NCBI GenBank assembly: GCA_015492245.1
Contig: WGFM01000033.1
Span: 1 to 64,000 of the forward strand
DNA from: Deltaproteobacteria bacterium
GTDB taxonomy: Bacteria > Desulfobacterota > GWC2-55-46 > DRQE01
DNA length: 64,000 nucleotides
Direction of reading: 5' to 3'
Shown: piece by piece, positions 34,270 through 43,551 of the stretch
Position numbering within the stretch: the first letter of the stretch is position 1
How the letters are laid out: each line of letters starts with the position of its first letter
Notes under the pieces: model-generated
Databases searched by the model: none
The model's input: only the letters and a program-made list of their open reading frames with translations
What the model was told of the DNA's origin: nothing
Translations under genes and position numbers: made by a program

Positions 34270-35442
34270 TCAGAACCTGTCTATCTCGTCTTTTTCCACC
34301 TCTACGGTCTCTTCCTTCTCTGAGCCACCAGTTTCCTCGAACTCCTTCCAGCCCGCATCGCTTGTGGCTGTTATGCCCTTGACCTTCAGGGCGAAGTCAT
34401 CGGGGTTCGATGCCTGCTTGAGTGCCTCATCGTATGATATGAGCCCGCTGTTCATGAGATGCAGCAGAGATTGATCAAAGGTCTGCATACCGTATGTAAT
34501 CTGACCCTTTGAGATCGCATCTGGTATCTCCTTTGTCTTCTCCTTGTCCTCTATACATTCCCTTATCCTTGCCGTTGAAACCATGACCTCAACGGCAGGC
34601 ACCCTGCCTTTTTCATCCTTTTTTGGCAGGAGCCTCTGGGATACCACCCCCTTGAGTATCCCAGCAAGCTGTATCCTTATCTGTTTCTGCTGGTAGGGTG
34701 GGAAGACAGATACTATACGGTTTACAGTCTCCATGGCGTCTATGGTATGGAGTGTGGACAGCACAAGATGGCCTGTCTCTGCAGCCATGAGGGCTATCTC
34801 TATGGTCTCCATGTCTCGCATCTCACCAACCATTATGACATCAGGGTCCTGCCTGAGTGCTCCCCTCAGTGCCTCGGCGAATGAGATTGTGTCCACCCCT
34901 ATCTCCCGCTGGTTTATGATACTCTTTTTGTCCTTGAAGAGGAACTCTATGGGGTCCTCGATGGTTACAACATTGCAGGAGCGAGTGGAGTTTATGTGCT
35001 CTATCATGGCAGCAAGGGTGGTGGATTTTCCACTGCCCGTTATACCTGTAACGAGGATGAGCCCACGCACCTCCTGGGAGAGTTTCTTAAGGATTGGTGG
35101 GAGGTTGAGTTCCTCGAAGCTTTTTATGACCATGGGTATGACCCTGAAGACCACCCCCACGGCTCCGCGCTGCTGGAATATATTGCCCCTGAACCTGCCA
35201 AGCCCCGGCACGCTGTAGGCTATGTCCACCTGGTGTTTCTGTCGGAAGGTCTCCTTCTGCGTCTCGTTCATTATCCGGGTGGCACAGCGGGTTACATCGT
35301 CTGGAGAGAGCCTGGGATGGTTTCTTATGGGTATGAGCCTTCCGTTGATCCTCAGCACTGGTGGAAGCCCTGCCTTTATGTGCACATCCGAGGCCTGCTC
35401 CTTTACCGCAAAATTGAGTATTGCATGAAGGTCGATAGCCAT
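34270..35442 (-). CDS. pilT: Twitching motility ATPase
   Basis: 390 residues. PilT drives retraction of type IV pili. N-terminal PAS-like part (ASDVHIKAGLPPVLRINGRL), Walker A GITGSGKSTTLAAM, Asp box EDPIEFLF, Walker B VGEMRDMETIEIAL and the AIRNLIRE-type end are recognisable up to about residue 350. An acidic C-terminal tail of about 35 residues (FEETGGSEKEETVEVEKDE) is longer than usual. No pilin genes are in the window. Confidence 0.93.
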   Translation of the reverse strand: MAIDLHAILNFAVKEQASDVHIKAGLPPVLRINGRLIPIRNHPRLSPDDVTRCATRIMNETQKETFRQKHQVDIAYSVPGLGRFRGNIFQQRGAVGVVFRVIPMVIKSFEELNLPPILKKLSQEVRGLILVTGITGSGKSTTLAAMIEHINSTRSCNVVTIEDPIEFLFKDKKSIINQREIGVDTISFAEALRGALRQDPDVIMVGEMRDMETIEIALMAAETGHLVLSTLHTIDAMETVNRIVSVFPPYQQKQIRIQLAGILKGVVSQRLLPKKDEKGRVPAVEVMVSTARIRECIEDKEKTKEIPDAISKGQITYGMQTFDQSLLHLMNSGLISYDEALKQASNPDDFALKVKGITATSDAGWKEFEETGGSEKEETVEVEKDEIDRF

Positions 35443-35465
35443 GGTCTATGGGTCCTCCTTTATGC

Positions 35466-36476
35466 TTAGTGTTTCACACCGTAATATTCGAACACCTTCT
35501 GTTCTATCTCTTTTGCCACCTCGGGGTGTTCCATGAGGTATGCCCTTGCAGCCTCTCTGCCCTGGCCAAGGCGGTCCTTGTTGTATGAGAACCAGGAGCC
35601 ACTCTTTCCTACAATACCTGTCTTCACACCGAGGTCAAGGAGGTCTCCCTCTCTGGATATTCCGTGGTTGAATATTATGTCGAACTCACAGTCCCTGAAG
35701 GGTGGGGCAAGCTTGTTCTTTACTATCTTTACCTTTGTGCGGTGTCCCACCACCGTCTCTCCCGTCTTTATGGAGGGACCCCTTCTTATCTCGAGCCTGA
35801 GCGAGGCATAGAACTTGAGAGCGTTTCCACCGGTGGTGGTCTCAGGGCTTCCGTAGAACTGGCCTATCTTGTGGCGTATCTGGTTTATAAAGACCATGCA
35901 GGTTCTGCTCTTGCTTATGGTTGCGGTGAGTTTCCTCAGGGCCTGGCTCATGAGCCTTGCCTGAAGCCCCATGTGAGAATCCCCCATATCTCCCTCTATC
36001 TCTGCCTTGGGCACGAGGGCTGCCACAGAGTCTATCACTATTATGTCCACGGCCCCGCTTCTCACCAGAAGGTCTGCTATCTCGAGGGCCTGCTCGCCTG
36101 TATCTGGCTGTGATAGAAGGAGGTCCTCAACCCCGACCCCCAGCTTTCTTGCATACTCCACATCGAGTGCATGCTCTGCGTCTATGAAGGCAGCGGTGCC
36201 TCCGGCCTTCTGTGCCTCTGCTATTATGTGCAGGGAGAGGGTGGTCTTTCCGGAGGATTCGGGGCCGAATATCTCCACAACCCTTCCCCGTGGCACCCCA
36301 CCTGTGCCGAGGGATATATCGAGGGCAGGTGAGCCCGTGGATATGGTGGATACATCCTTTATTACCGCCTCGCCCTTTCCGAGACGCATTATCGAGCCCT
36401 TACCGAATTGTTTCTCTATCTGGGTTATGGCAAGCTCTATCGCCTTGTGTCTGTCCTGTGGTGGTTGGGTAGACAT
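35466..36476 (-). CDS. recA: Recombinase A
   Basis: 336 residues. Walker [12 protein letters not shown], the [20 protein letters not shown] block, the L2 loop [19 protein letters not shown] and [12 protein letters not shown] are all present. RecA does strand exchange and SOS induction. It lies between thpR and pilT; recX is not adjacent. Confidence 0.97.
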   Translation of the reverse strand: MSTQPPQDRHKAIELAITQIEKQFGKGSIMRLGKGEAVIKDVSTISTGSPALDISLGTGGVPRGRVVEIFGPESSGKTTLSLHIIAEAQKAGGTAAFIDAEHALDVEYARKLGVGVEDLLLSQPDTGEQALEIADLLVRSGAVDIIVIDSVAALVPKAEIEGDMGDSHMGLQARLMSQALRKLTATISKSRTCMVFINQIRHKIGQFYGSPETTTGGNALKFYASLRLEIRRGPSIKTGETVVGHRTKVKIVKNKLAPPFRDCEFDIIFNHGISREGDLLDLGVKTGIVGKSGSWFSYNKDRLGQGREAARAYLMEHPEVAKEIEQKVFEYYGVKH

Positions 36477-36494
36477 GGCTAAAACCTCCTGTTT

Positions 36495-37061
36495 TTAGTG
36501 CTTAAAGTGTATATGTCTCAAAGGGGTGTGTATGGCACCTCCTGGGTTGAGTTCGCTTTTGAACAGTATTATACCCTCTGCAACGAAGGTTTCACATATT
36601 GCCGGCTCAAAGCGGGCGAGCTCCCTCGACAGTCTTCTTCTCTGTGCCTCGTCCCTTGCCCTGCAGATGGTAAGGTGAGGCCGAAATGGCCTCTTTTCTT
36701 CCTCAAAACCGAGCCCCGAAATCTCCTGAGTAACCTTCCTGTGGAGTTCCGCAAGTTCCTGGCTTATCTCTATACCTATCCACAGAACCCTCGGCATCCT
36801 TAGAGATGGAAACCCTCCCATACCGGCTATCGTCAGCTCGAAGGGGCGGGTCTCTGAGCCTATCCTTTCGAGTATCTCCTTTATGGGTTCAATCCTTTCT
36901 TTTTCCACACCGCCCAGGAACTTGACTGTTACATGTAGTGTGGCAGGCCTTACCCAGGAGAGCCCGGGTAGCCGATCCTTGAGGTTGTCCACAATAGAGG
37001 CTATCTTCTTCTTTATATCCTCTGGAATCTCTATGGCTATGAAGGTCCTTATCCGTTCCAA
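36495..37061 (-). CDS. thpR: RNA 2',3'-cyclic phosphodiesterase (LigT type)
   Basis: 188 residues of the 2H phosphoesterase fold. Both catalytic H-x-T/S-x motifs are visible: HVTV in ATLHVTVKFLG and HLTI in FRPHLTICRA. It opens cyclic phosphate ends of RNA. The gene is commonly next to cinA/pncC and recA, as here. Confidence 0.93.
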   Translation of the reverse strand: MERIRTFIAIEIPEDIKKKIASIVDNLKDRLPGLSWVRPATLHVTVKFLGGVEKERIEPIKEILERIGSETRPFELTIAGMGGFPSLRMPRVLWIGIEISQELAELHRKVTQEISGLGFEEEKRPFRPHLTICRARDEAQRRRLSRELARFEPAICETFVAEGIILFKSELNPGGAIHTPLRHIHFKH

Positions 37062-37075
37062 CCTGCTCGATACCT

Positions 37076-37552
37076 CTATGAGCTCTCAACAAACTCTTCT
37101 ACAATATCGATGGCCTTGAGCACTGCCTTCTCCCTTATCTCCCTTCTTGATCCCTGAAAGAGAAGCCTTTCTGCCTTCATTCTTTCCCCATCGGTTATGG
37201 CCACGAAGACCGTGCCCACAGGTTTCCCGGGGCTTGCGCCTGTGGGCCCTGCAATGCCTGTTATGGCGATGGCCACATCAGCGCCTGTGGCCCTTCTGGC
37301 ACCCTCTGCCATCTCCAAGGCAGTCTCCGTAGATACAGCTCCATGAAGTTCGAGGGTTCTCTCGGATACCCCCAGCAGGGCAACCTTCAACTCGTTGGCA
37401 TAGGCGACAATACCACCCTTGAACCAGCCGGAGCTTCCTGGCACGGCGGTTATTGTGGCTCCCAGAAGCCCGCCTGTGCAGGACTCTGCAACAGCCAGAT
37501 ACAATCCCCTTTCACCCAGTATCTGGCCTATCTTTCTGGCAGGCTGTTCCAT
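37076..37552 (-). CDS. pncC: Nicotinamide-nucleotide amidohydrolase (CinA C-terminal domain)
   Basis: 158 residues, only the CinA C-terminal amidase domain. AVAESCTGGLLGATITAVPGSS has the catalytic Ser and SCTGG motif; GIVAYANELKVALLGV and AITGIAGPTGASPGKPVGTV follow. It deamidates nicotinamide mononucleotide for NAD recycling. The N-terminal CinA domain is absent. Start overlaps the pgpA stop. Confidence 0.93.
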   Translation of the reverse strand: MEQPARKIGQILGERGLYLAVAESCTGGLLGATITAVPGSSGWFKGGIVAYANELKVALLGVSERTLELHGAVSTETALEMAEGARRATGADVAIAITGIAGPTGASPGKPVGTVFVAITDGERMKAERLLFQGSRREIREKAVLKAIDIVEEFVESS

Positions 37553-38016
37553 CAGCGTAGAGCCACCATAATGATATTTAGCAGAAGGTTTGTATACACC
37601 CCTGCAATAACATCGTCTGCAACTATTCCTGTCCCCCCTGTGAGCCTTCTTTCCACAACTCCTATGGGGAATGGTTTAAGAATATCAAAAAACCTGAAAA
37701 GAATAAAGCCCAATATGAGGTTTGTCCAGTCGAAGGGAAGCCCGAAGAGGGCCACACAGAAGCCCGAGACCTCGTCGCAGACTATCTCGGGGGGGTCTTC
37801 TCTTCGAAAGTATTGCCTTGCCTCACCAGATACAAGGATACTGCCTGTAAGGACCAGTAGAAGAAGCATGAGCCCCAGGTGGAGACCCAAAAGGGATATA
37901 CCATAGGCCAGTGGTATGGCCGTAAGGGTTCCGAATGTGCCGGGGGCAACCCTTATGTAGCCAGAAAACCCTGAGGTTGCAAGAAAGAGTATGCTATTTC
38001 TGCCTGCCTTATACAA
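37552..38016 (-). CDS. pgpA: Phosphatidylglycerophosphatase A
   Basis: 154 residues with three to four membrane helices. APGTFGTLTAIPLAY, DPPEIVCDEVSGFCVAL, FRFFDILKPFPIG and GTGIVADDVIAGVYTN are the family motifs including the acidic metal-binding residues. It makes phosphatidylglycerol. Confidence 0.94.
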   Translation of the reverse strand: MYKAGRNSILFLATSGFSGYIRVAPGTFGTLTAIPLAYGISLLGLHLGLMLLLLVLTGSILVSGEARQYFRREDPPEIVCDEVSGFCVALFGLPFDWTNLILGFILFRFFDILKPFPIGVVERRLTGGTGIVADDVIAGVYTNLLLNIIMVALR

Positions 38017-38020
38017 GGGT

Positions 38021-39112
38021 CTAAAAGAGGAACCTCCTGATTGCTATATTCAGAAGCAGACCCACCCCTATGAATGTGGTTACAAGAAAACTTCCACCAT
38101 AGCTGAGGAACGGCAGTGGCACGCCCACCACTGGCAGAAGCCCTGTAACCATGCCCATGTTCACCACCGTGTGCCAGAAGACCATCGATATTATACCAAA
38201 CGCCAGAAGAAAGCCGAACCTGTCCTTTGCCCCACCGGTTATATCCATTGCCCTTATTATGAAGAAGAGAAAGAGGAGCAACACCACGAAGGAGCCCACA
38301 AACCCCCATTCCTCTGCAAGCACGGGGAATATGAAGTCTGTGTGATGGGCAGGCAGGAACATCAGGGTGCCCTGGGTGCCCTGTGTGAAGCCCTTGCCAA
38401 GAAAACCTCCCGAGCCTATGGCTATCTTGGATTGCAGAATGTGGTAGCCAGAACCCAGGGGGTCCATGGTGGGGTCCAGAAAGCTCAAAAGCCTTGCCTT
38501 CTGGTAATCCTTGAGCGAGTGCCACACAAAGGGAACCATGGATAGAATAGCGGCAGATATGGTCAGCACCGTTCTTAGTCTTATCTTTACCATACAGAGC
38601 ATGGAGGCGAATACAAAGAGGAATATAAGTGCTGTTCCAAGATCAGGCTGCTTTGCTATGAGGGTGAACGGCAGGGCCACCAGTGCCACAGGGCCTGCAA
38701 GTTCTTTGAGGCCCAGTCCCCTCCTGGGAAGCTCTCTGGAGCTTAGGTACTTTGCGAGTGCCATGAGGAAGGCTATCTTTGCAAGCTCAGAGGGCTGAAA
38801 GTTGAACAACCCCAGATCAAGCCACCTTCTGGAACCCCCTGCAGAGTGTCCCCACAGAAGGGCAACCACAAGGGTTACAATGGATATGCCGTATATCACA
38901 TAGGCGAACCGCTCGAATAGAGAGTAGTTTACAATCACCACCGGCACCATGACCACAAGTGCCACCACAAGCCAGTAGATCTGCTTCTTGTAGAGGAAGG
39001 GCTGGTGTACATGGGTGGCACTGTATATATTGGCCACTCCTGTCATGGCAAGTGCTATGGCTATGGCAAGAAGAAGCCAGTCTGTCTGAAAGAAGTAGCG
39101 TTTAGGTATCAA
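38021..39112 (-). CDS. rodA: Peptidoglycan glycosyltransferase RodA (SEDS)
   Basis: 363 residues with about ten membrane helices. GGSRRWLDLGLFNFQPSELAK, ALIFLFVFAS and LPFLSYGGSFLVTTFIGVGLL are SEDS-family signatures. RodA polymerises glycan strands together with PBP2, encoded just upstream and overlapping by 4 nt. Confidence 0.96.
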   Translation of the reverse strand: MIPKRYFFQTDWLLLAIAIALAMTGVANIYSATHVHQPFLYKKQIYWLVVALVVMVPVVIVNYSLFERFAYVIYGISIVTLVVALLWGHSAGGSRRWLDLGLFNFQPSELAKIAFLMALAKYLSSRELPRRGLGLKELAGPVALVALPFTLIAKQPDLGTALIFLFVFASMLCMVKIRLRTVLTISAAILSMVPFVWHSLKDYQKARLLSFLDPTMDPLGSGYHILQSKIAIGSGGFLGKGFTQGTQGTLMFLPAHHTDFIFPVLAEEWGFVGSFVVLLLFLFFIIRAMDITGGAKDRFGFLLAFGIISMVFWHTVVNMGMVTGLLPVVGVPLPFLSYGGSFLVTTFIGVGLLLNIAIRRFLF

Positions 39113-40983
39113 TGTCTCTCTCTCCTTGTGTATTCTGCGGAGAGCATGCCTTCTTCCTGGTTGACCCCCTCCAGATAGGTCTTTATCACCTTAAGGGCTA
39201 TGGGTGCAGCGCTCTGGGAGCCGAACCCACCGTGCTCCACTATGACGACAACGACTATCCTGGGCTCATCATAGGGTGCAAACCCCACGAACCAGGCATG
39301 GTCTCTGTGTTTGTAGGGTATCTTCTCTATATCCTTAACGCGTTTCTTAAACCTCACCACCTGGGCAGTGCCTGTCTTGCCGGCTATCCTGAGGCCGTCT
39401 ACATTGAGGTGGTGGGCTGTGCCCTCTTCATGGGCTACCACACCCCTGAGGGCCTCTCTTATAAGGGTCAATGTCCCCTCGGATATGTTCAACCTCCCAA
39501 GCTCCACCGGTTCGAACCTTTTTATCACCTCTCCACCAGGGCTCTCTATGGTATCTACAAGCTGTGGAAGGTAGAGGGTGCCCCCGTTGGCTATAGCCGA
39601 GTAGGCATTTACAAGCTGAAGCGGGGTTGTAAGGAGAAAACCCTGCCCTATGGCTGTAAGGATGGTCTCGCCATCGTACCATATGGTGCCGTGGTTCTCC
39701 TTCTTCCATGCCGGGGTGGGCACAAGCCCTGGTTTTTCTGTGCCAAAGCCCATGCCTGTCTTTCTGCCGAAGCCGAACATGGTGGCATACCGGGCAAGCC
39801 GTTCTATACCCACCATGAGGCCCACCTGGTAGAAGAAGGTATCGGCACTCCTTATTATAGCCTCTTCTATGCCTATGTTTCCGTGGCCAGTGGGCTTCCA
39901 GTCGCGATACTCGTGGCCTCCGAATCGAAAGACAGGCCCTGCGTACATCCTGGTGGAGGGCTCTATGAGGCCTTCTTCCAGGGCTGCAGCCGCGGTTATC
40001 ACCTTGAATGTCGATGCAGGGGGGTATTGCCCCTGTATGGCCCTGTTGGTGAATACCCTGAAGGGGTTGTTTATCATGCTCTGCCAGTCCTCCTCGGTTA
40101 TACCGCTTACAAGAAGATTCGGGTCGAAAGAGGGGGTGCTCACCATGGCAAGAATCCTGCCGTTGCGTGGGTCCATGGCAACGCCTGCACCTGCCTTTCC
40201 CTCGAGGGCCTCCCACAGGGCAAGCTGGGCCTGTACATCTATCGTGAGCCGAAGGTTGTTGCCAGGGAAGGGTGGTATCTCCTTTGTAACCTTTATGAGT
40301 CTTCCATGGGCATCCACCTCTATCTGGCGGCCTCCGTCTATGCCCTTGAGGATACTCTCGTAGAGGGCCTCCACACCGGACTTTCCGATTATGTCTCCAA
40401 GGCTGTAGGAGGTCTTGCCGGCCCTTCTGAGTTTCTCCTGCTCTTTTGGGGTTATCTCACCCACATAGCCAATAAGGTGTGCCGTCATCTCGCCAAAGGG
40501 ATAGTTCCTCTTCGGACCAACCTCTATGGATACGCCCGGAAGCTCGAACCTGTAGATGGCAACCCTTACCATCTCCTCCCAGCTCAAGTCCTTTTTGAGT
40601 TTCACACTCTTGAAAGGGGGTCTTCCCCTTGCACGCTCTATCCTTTTGCGAAGGACCGCTCTGTCCACACCCACCAGGTTCTCGAGTGTGGCCAGGGTCT
40701 TTTCCATATCCTCCACATCCTCAGGGGTTATGGCAAGATCAAAGCCGGGCCGGTTCTCGGCGAGTATGGTGCCATCCCGTGCGAGTATTAGCCCTCTGGG
40801 GGCAGGGGTCTTGGTAACCCTTATACGGTTGTTGAGAGAGAGTTCCCCGAAGTAGTGAGACTTCATCACCTGCAGATACCATAGCCTTACAACCAGCACA
40901 GAGAATATGAAGAACACAACCCCTATGGCTACAAAGAGCCTTTCACGAAATTCGGTGGGGTCTTTGTCCGATATGTAACGCAT
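39109..40983 (-). CDS. mrdA: Penicillin-binding protein 2
   Basis: 624 residues; one N-terminal membrane anchor (VFFIFSVLVVRLWYLQVM), a PBP dimerisation domain, and a transpeptidase domain with active-site Ser in PPASTFKVITA, the SAD triad (IRSADTFFYQVG) and GKTGTAQ. It crosslinks side-wall peptidoglycan for rod shape. Confidence 0.96.
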   Translation of the reverse strand: MRYISDKDPTEFRERLFVAIGVVFFIFSVLVVRLWYLQVMKSHYFGELSLNNRIRVTKTPAPRGLILARDGTILAENRPGFDLAITPEDVEDMEKTLATLENLVGVDRAVLRKRIERARGRPPFKSVKLKKDLSWEEMVRVAIYRFELPGVSIEVGPKRNYPFGEMTAHLIGYVGEITPKEQEKLRRAGKTSYSLGDIIGKSGVEALYESILKGIDGGRQIEVDAHGRLIKVTKEIPPFPGNNLRLTIDVQAQLALWEALEGKAGAGVAMDPRNGRILAMVSTPSFDPNLLVSGITEEDWQSMINNPFRVFTNRAIQGQYPPASTFKVITAAAALEEGLIEPSTRMYAGPVFRFGGHEYRDWKPTGHGNIGIEEAIIRSADTFFYQVGLMVGIERLARYATMFGFGRKTGMGFGTEKPGLVPTPAWKKENHGTIWYDGETILTAIGQGFLLTTPLQLVNAYSAIANGGTLYLPQLVDTIESPGGEVIKRFEPVELGRLNISEGTLTLIREALRGVVAHEEGTAHHLNVDGLRIAGKTGTAQVVRFKKRVKDIEKIPYKHRDHAWFVGFAPYDEPRIVVVVIVEHGGFGSQSAAPIALKVIKTYLEGVNQEEGMLSAEYTRRERH

Positions 40984-40986
40984 GGT

Positions 40987-41472
40987 TTAGAGCTCACCTC
41001 TTTCAGTGCGTAACAGTACGAGTTCAGATGCCTTCCTGAAAAGAAGAAAGAAAAGGGGTGAAAGGAGTGCCGTAACAAAGGCAACCACAAAGATATACAG
41101 GCCAGGGCCAACGGCTATGCCGGTAAAATAGAGCACCAGCAGGACCACAAGCTCCTTTGCCATGCAGGTTATGAACATGGCCACACCCCTTATAAGCGGG
41201 TCCGTGAAGGCGACCTTTCGAGATACGAAGCAGAGCACGGTGTAGACTATTACAAGGGAGAAAGAGGAACTGCCCACTATGGTGCCGCTGAATATGTCGT
41301 CTATGTAGCCAAGAACAAAGGCAAGGAACACACCCTCCAGGGATGGCCTTCGGCTTGCAAGAAAGAACACTATGAGAACCGATATGTCAGGAATCGGCAG
41401 GTTGGGGGTTATGGTAACCCTGAAGGACAGGTACACTATTGCAACGGGTATGAAGAGTATGAACTCACGCAT
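40987..41472 (-). CDS. mreD: Rod shape-determining protein MreD
   Basis: 161 residues with about five membrane helices. Recognised by size, hydrophobicity and place between mreC and mrdA; FLASRRPSLEGVFLAFVLGYIDDIFSG matches the usual MreD block. It anchors the elongasome in the inner membrane. Confidence 0.88.
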   Translation of the reverse strand: MREFILFIPVAIVYLSFRVTITPNLPIPDISVLIVFFLASRRPSLEGVFLAFVLGYIDDIFSGTIVGSSSFSLVIVYTVLCFVSRKVAFTDPLIRGVAMFITCMAKELVVLLVLYFTGIAVGPGLYIFVVAFVTALLSPLFFLLFRKASELVLLRTERGEL

Positions 41473-41480
41473 GATGAGGA

Positions 41481-42314
41481 CTAACCCCTTGTAAGTTCTT
41501 TTATTATGAGCACCTCCTCGAGGCTGTCCAGCGGGGCTGTGGGCTCCACCTCTATGTATTTGAAGAAGTTGTCCTCTCCCTTCTCAACCCTCGTTATCCT
41601 GCCCACCTCAAGCCCCTTGGGGAATATGCCAGACAGGCCTGCCGTAACGAGCACATCCCCTGGCCTTACATCATCGAGCTGCCTTATGTACTTGAGCCTC
41701 AGGGTGCGGCTTCCTGTGCCCTCAACAAGCCCCTTTGTCCTGGTTCTCTGCACTATGGCATCTATGCTGGATCTCGGGTCTGTTATGAGAAGCACCGTGG
41801 AGGTCGTGGATGTAACCTCTATGATTCTGCCAACCACACCCCTGGGGGATACCACGGCCATGTCCACCCTTATGCCATCCCTGGAGCCCTTGTCCAGGGT
41901 TGCGGTCCTCATCCATCCTGCGGCACCGAAACTGCTGTATCCTGTAACCTCGGCAGCCAGAGAGTCTATGCCCAGCACATTGCGATACCTGAGTATCTCC
42001 TTCAGCCTTTCGGCAAGGAGCAGTTCCTCACGAAGCCTGTTGTTCTCTTCCATGAGTCTGTGGAGTGTTTCATGGAGGAACCTGTTCTCTTCCCTGATGC
42101 CCACAAGGTATATGTAGTTTGACCAGACTCTGTCGAACACCGAATACAGGGTGAGGAAACCCTTCTGAATGGGTCTCGATACGGTGGAGACAACCCCCCT
42201 TACTATTACCTCTCCTCCTATTCCCCTTTCTGCATTAACGGCTATGTGTAGAGACACAAGGCAAAGCAGGAAGGCCGAAAGAATGATCTGGTGTCTCCTT
42301 ATGAACGAAAACAT
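41481..42314 (-). CDS. mreC: Rod shape-determining protein MreC
   Basis: 277 residues; N-terminal membrane helix (IILSAFLLCLVSLHIAV), a coiled coil (about 65-110, ENRFLHETLHRLMEENNRLR), then beta domains with AEVTGYSSFGAAGWMRTATLDKG and GDVLVTAGLSGIFPKGLEVG typical of MreC. It links MreB to the wall synthases. Confidence 0.95.
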   Translation of the reverse strand: MFSFIRRHQIILSAFLLCLVSLHIAVNAERGIGGEVIVRGVVSTVSRPIQKGFLTLYSVFDRVWSNYIYLVGIREENRFLHETLHRLMEENNRLREELLLAERLKEILRYRNVLGIDSLAAEVTGYSSFGAAGWMRTATLDKGSRDGIRVDMAVVSPRGVVGRIIEVTSTTSTVLLITDPRSSIDAIVQRTRTKGLVEGTGSRTLRLKYIRQLDDVRPGDVLVTAGLSGIFPKGLEVGRITRVEKGEDNFFKYIEVEPTAPLDSLEEVLIIKELTRG

Positions 42315-42321
42315 ATCGTTA

Positions 42322-43356
42322 TCAGTTACGCACCGTTACTTCTCTTAAGAGTTTTACCTCATCGAGCACCTTGCCTGCTCCTTTGACGACACATGTGAGC
42401 GGGTCTTCTGCGATGGTTACAGGAAGCCGGGTCTCTTCCCTCAGTATTACATCAAGATTCTTTATCAGTGCCCCTCCGCCTGCCAGCACTATGCCCTGCT
42501 CAACCATGTCTGCTGCCAGCTCTGGCGGGGTGGTCTCGAGCACCTGCTTTATGGCCTCAATGAGGGCACCAATGGGCTCGTTCGTCGCCTCGCGAATCTC
42601 GCCAGCGGTTATCTCTATGGTGGTGGGTATGCCTGTTACAAAGTTGGAACCCTTGATTTCCATGGTCCTCTCCTCTTCCTCTGGCATGGCGAGCCCGAAC
42701 TCTATCTTGATCTTCTCTGCGGTGCTTATACCTATGGAAAGATTGTATTTTCTCTTTATATACTGCACTATCGCCTCATCGAGCTTGTCTCCACCTATGC
42801 GGATGGACTTTGACCTCACTATACCGGCAAGGGATATGACCGCTATCTCAGAGGTTCCTCCCCCTATGTCAACTATCATGTTGGCCGAGGGCTCTGTTAT
42901 GGGCAGCCCCGCACCTATGGCCGCTGCCATGGGCTCTTCTATGAGATATACCTCTCCAGCACCTGCCGAGTAGGCAGACTCCTTCACGGCCCTCATCTCC
43001 ACCTGGGTGATGCCAGAGGGTATGCCTATCATTATACGGGGTCTTACAAGGAATCTTCGGTTGTGGACCTTGGTTATGAAGTACTTGAGCATCTCCTCGG
43101 TTATCTCGAAGTCTGCTATGACACCATCCTTAAGGGGCCTTATGGCAGCTATATTGCCAGGGGTCTTGCCGAGCATGGCCTTCGCCTCCTTGCCAACGGC
43201 AAGAACCCTCTTGCCACCCCTGCCATCCTTCTTGACGGCGACGACCGAGGGCTCATTGGTAACTATACCCTTGCCCTTTACATATATCAGTGTGCTTGCT
43301 GTTCCAAGATCTATGGCAAGATCATTGGAGAAGAGTCCAAGAAAGTAGTTGAACAT
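42322..43356 (-). CDS. mreB: Rod shape-determining actin MreB
   Basis: 344 residues from the ATG at 43356 ([18 protein letters not shown]), which has GGGGAGG ahead; the frame to 43419 is not used. [32 protein letters not shown] and [13 protein letters not shown] are the actin-fold phosphate and adenosine motifs. It organises wall growth and heads the eleven-gene run to alaS. Confidence 0.97.
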   Translation of the reverse strand: MFNYFLGLFSNDLAIDLGTASTLIYVKGKGIVTNEPSVVAVKKDGRGGKRVLAVGKEAKAMLGKTPGNIAAIRPLKDGVIADFEITEEMLKYFITKVHNRRFLVRPRIMIGIPSGITQVEMRAVKESAYSAGAGEVYLIEEPMAAAIGAGLPITEPSANMIVDIGGGTSEIAVISLAGIVRSKSIRIGGDKLDEAIVQYIKRKYNLSIGISTAEKIKIEFGLAMPEEEERTMEIKGSNFVTGIPTTIEITAGEIREATNEPIGALIEAIKQVLETTPPELAADMVEQGIVLAGGGALIKNLDVILREETRLPVTIAEDPLTCVVKGAGKVLDEVKLLREVTVRN

Positions 43357-43551
43357 CCCGCCTCCCCTGTGGATAACCTTTAATACCCTATGGTAGCAAA
43401 AAAATATCTTCATTGGCAAGAGAAAACTTGCAGGCAGATGCCCAGTAGCAGATATTTCACCAGAACATGGGCCCTTCCCACATAAATAAAGTTGAATTCA
43501 TGGGGGAAATCTATTAACATACACACTTAATCCAACACAGGAGGTATCTTG

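Noticed and set aside
39112-40791. 559-codon plus-strand frame opposite mrdA
   Set aside because: Antisense to an intact PBP2 gene; composition is implausible (many Cys, Gly, His).
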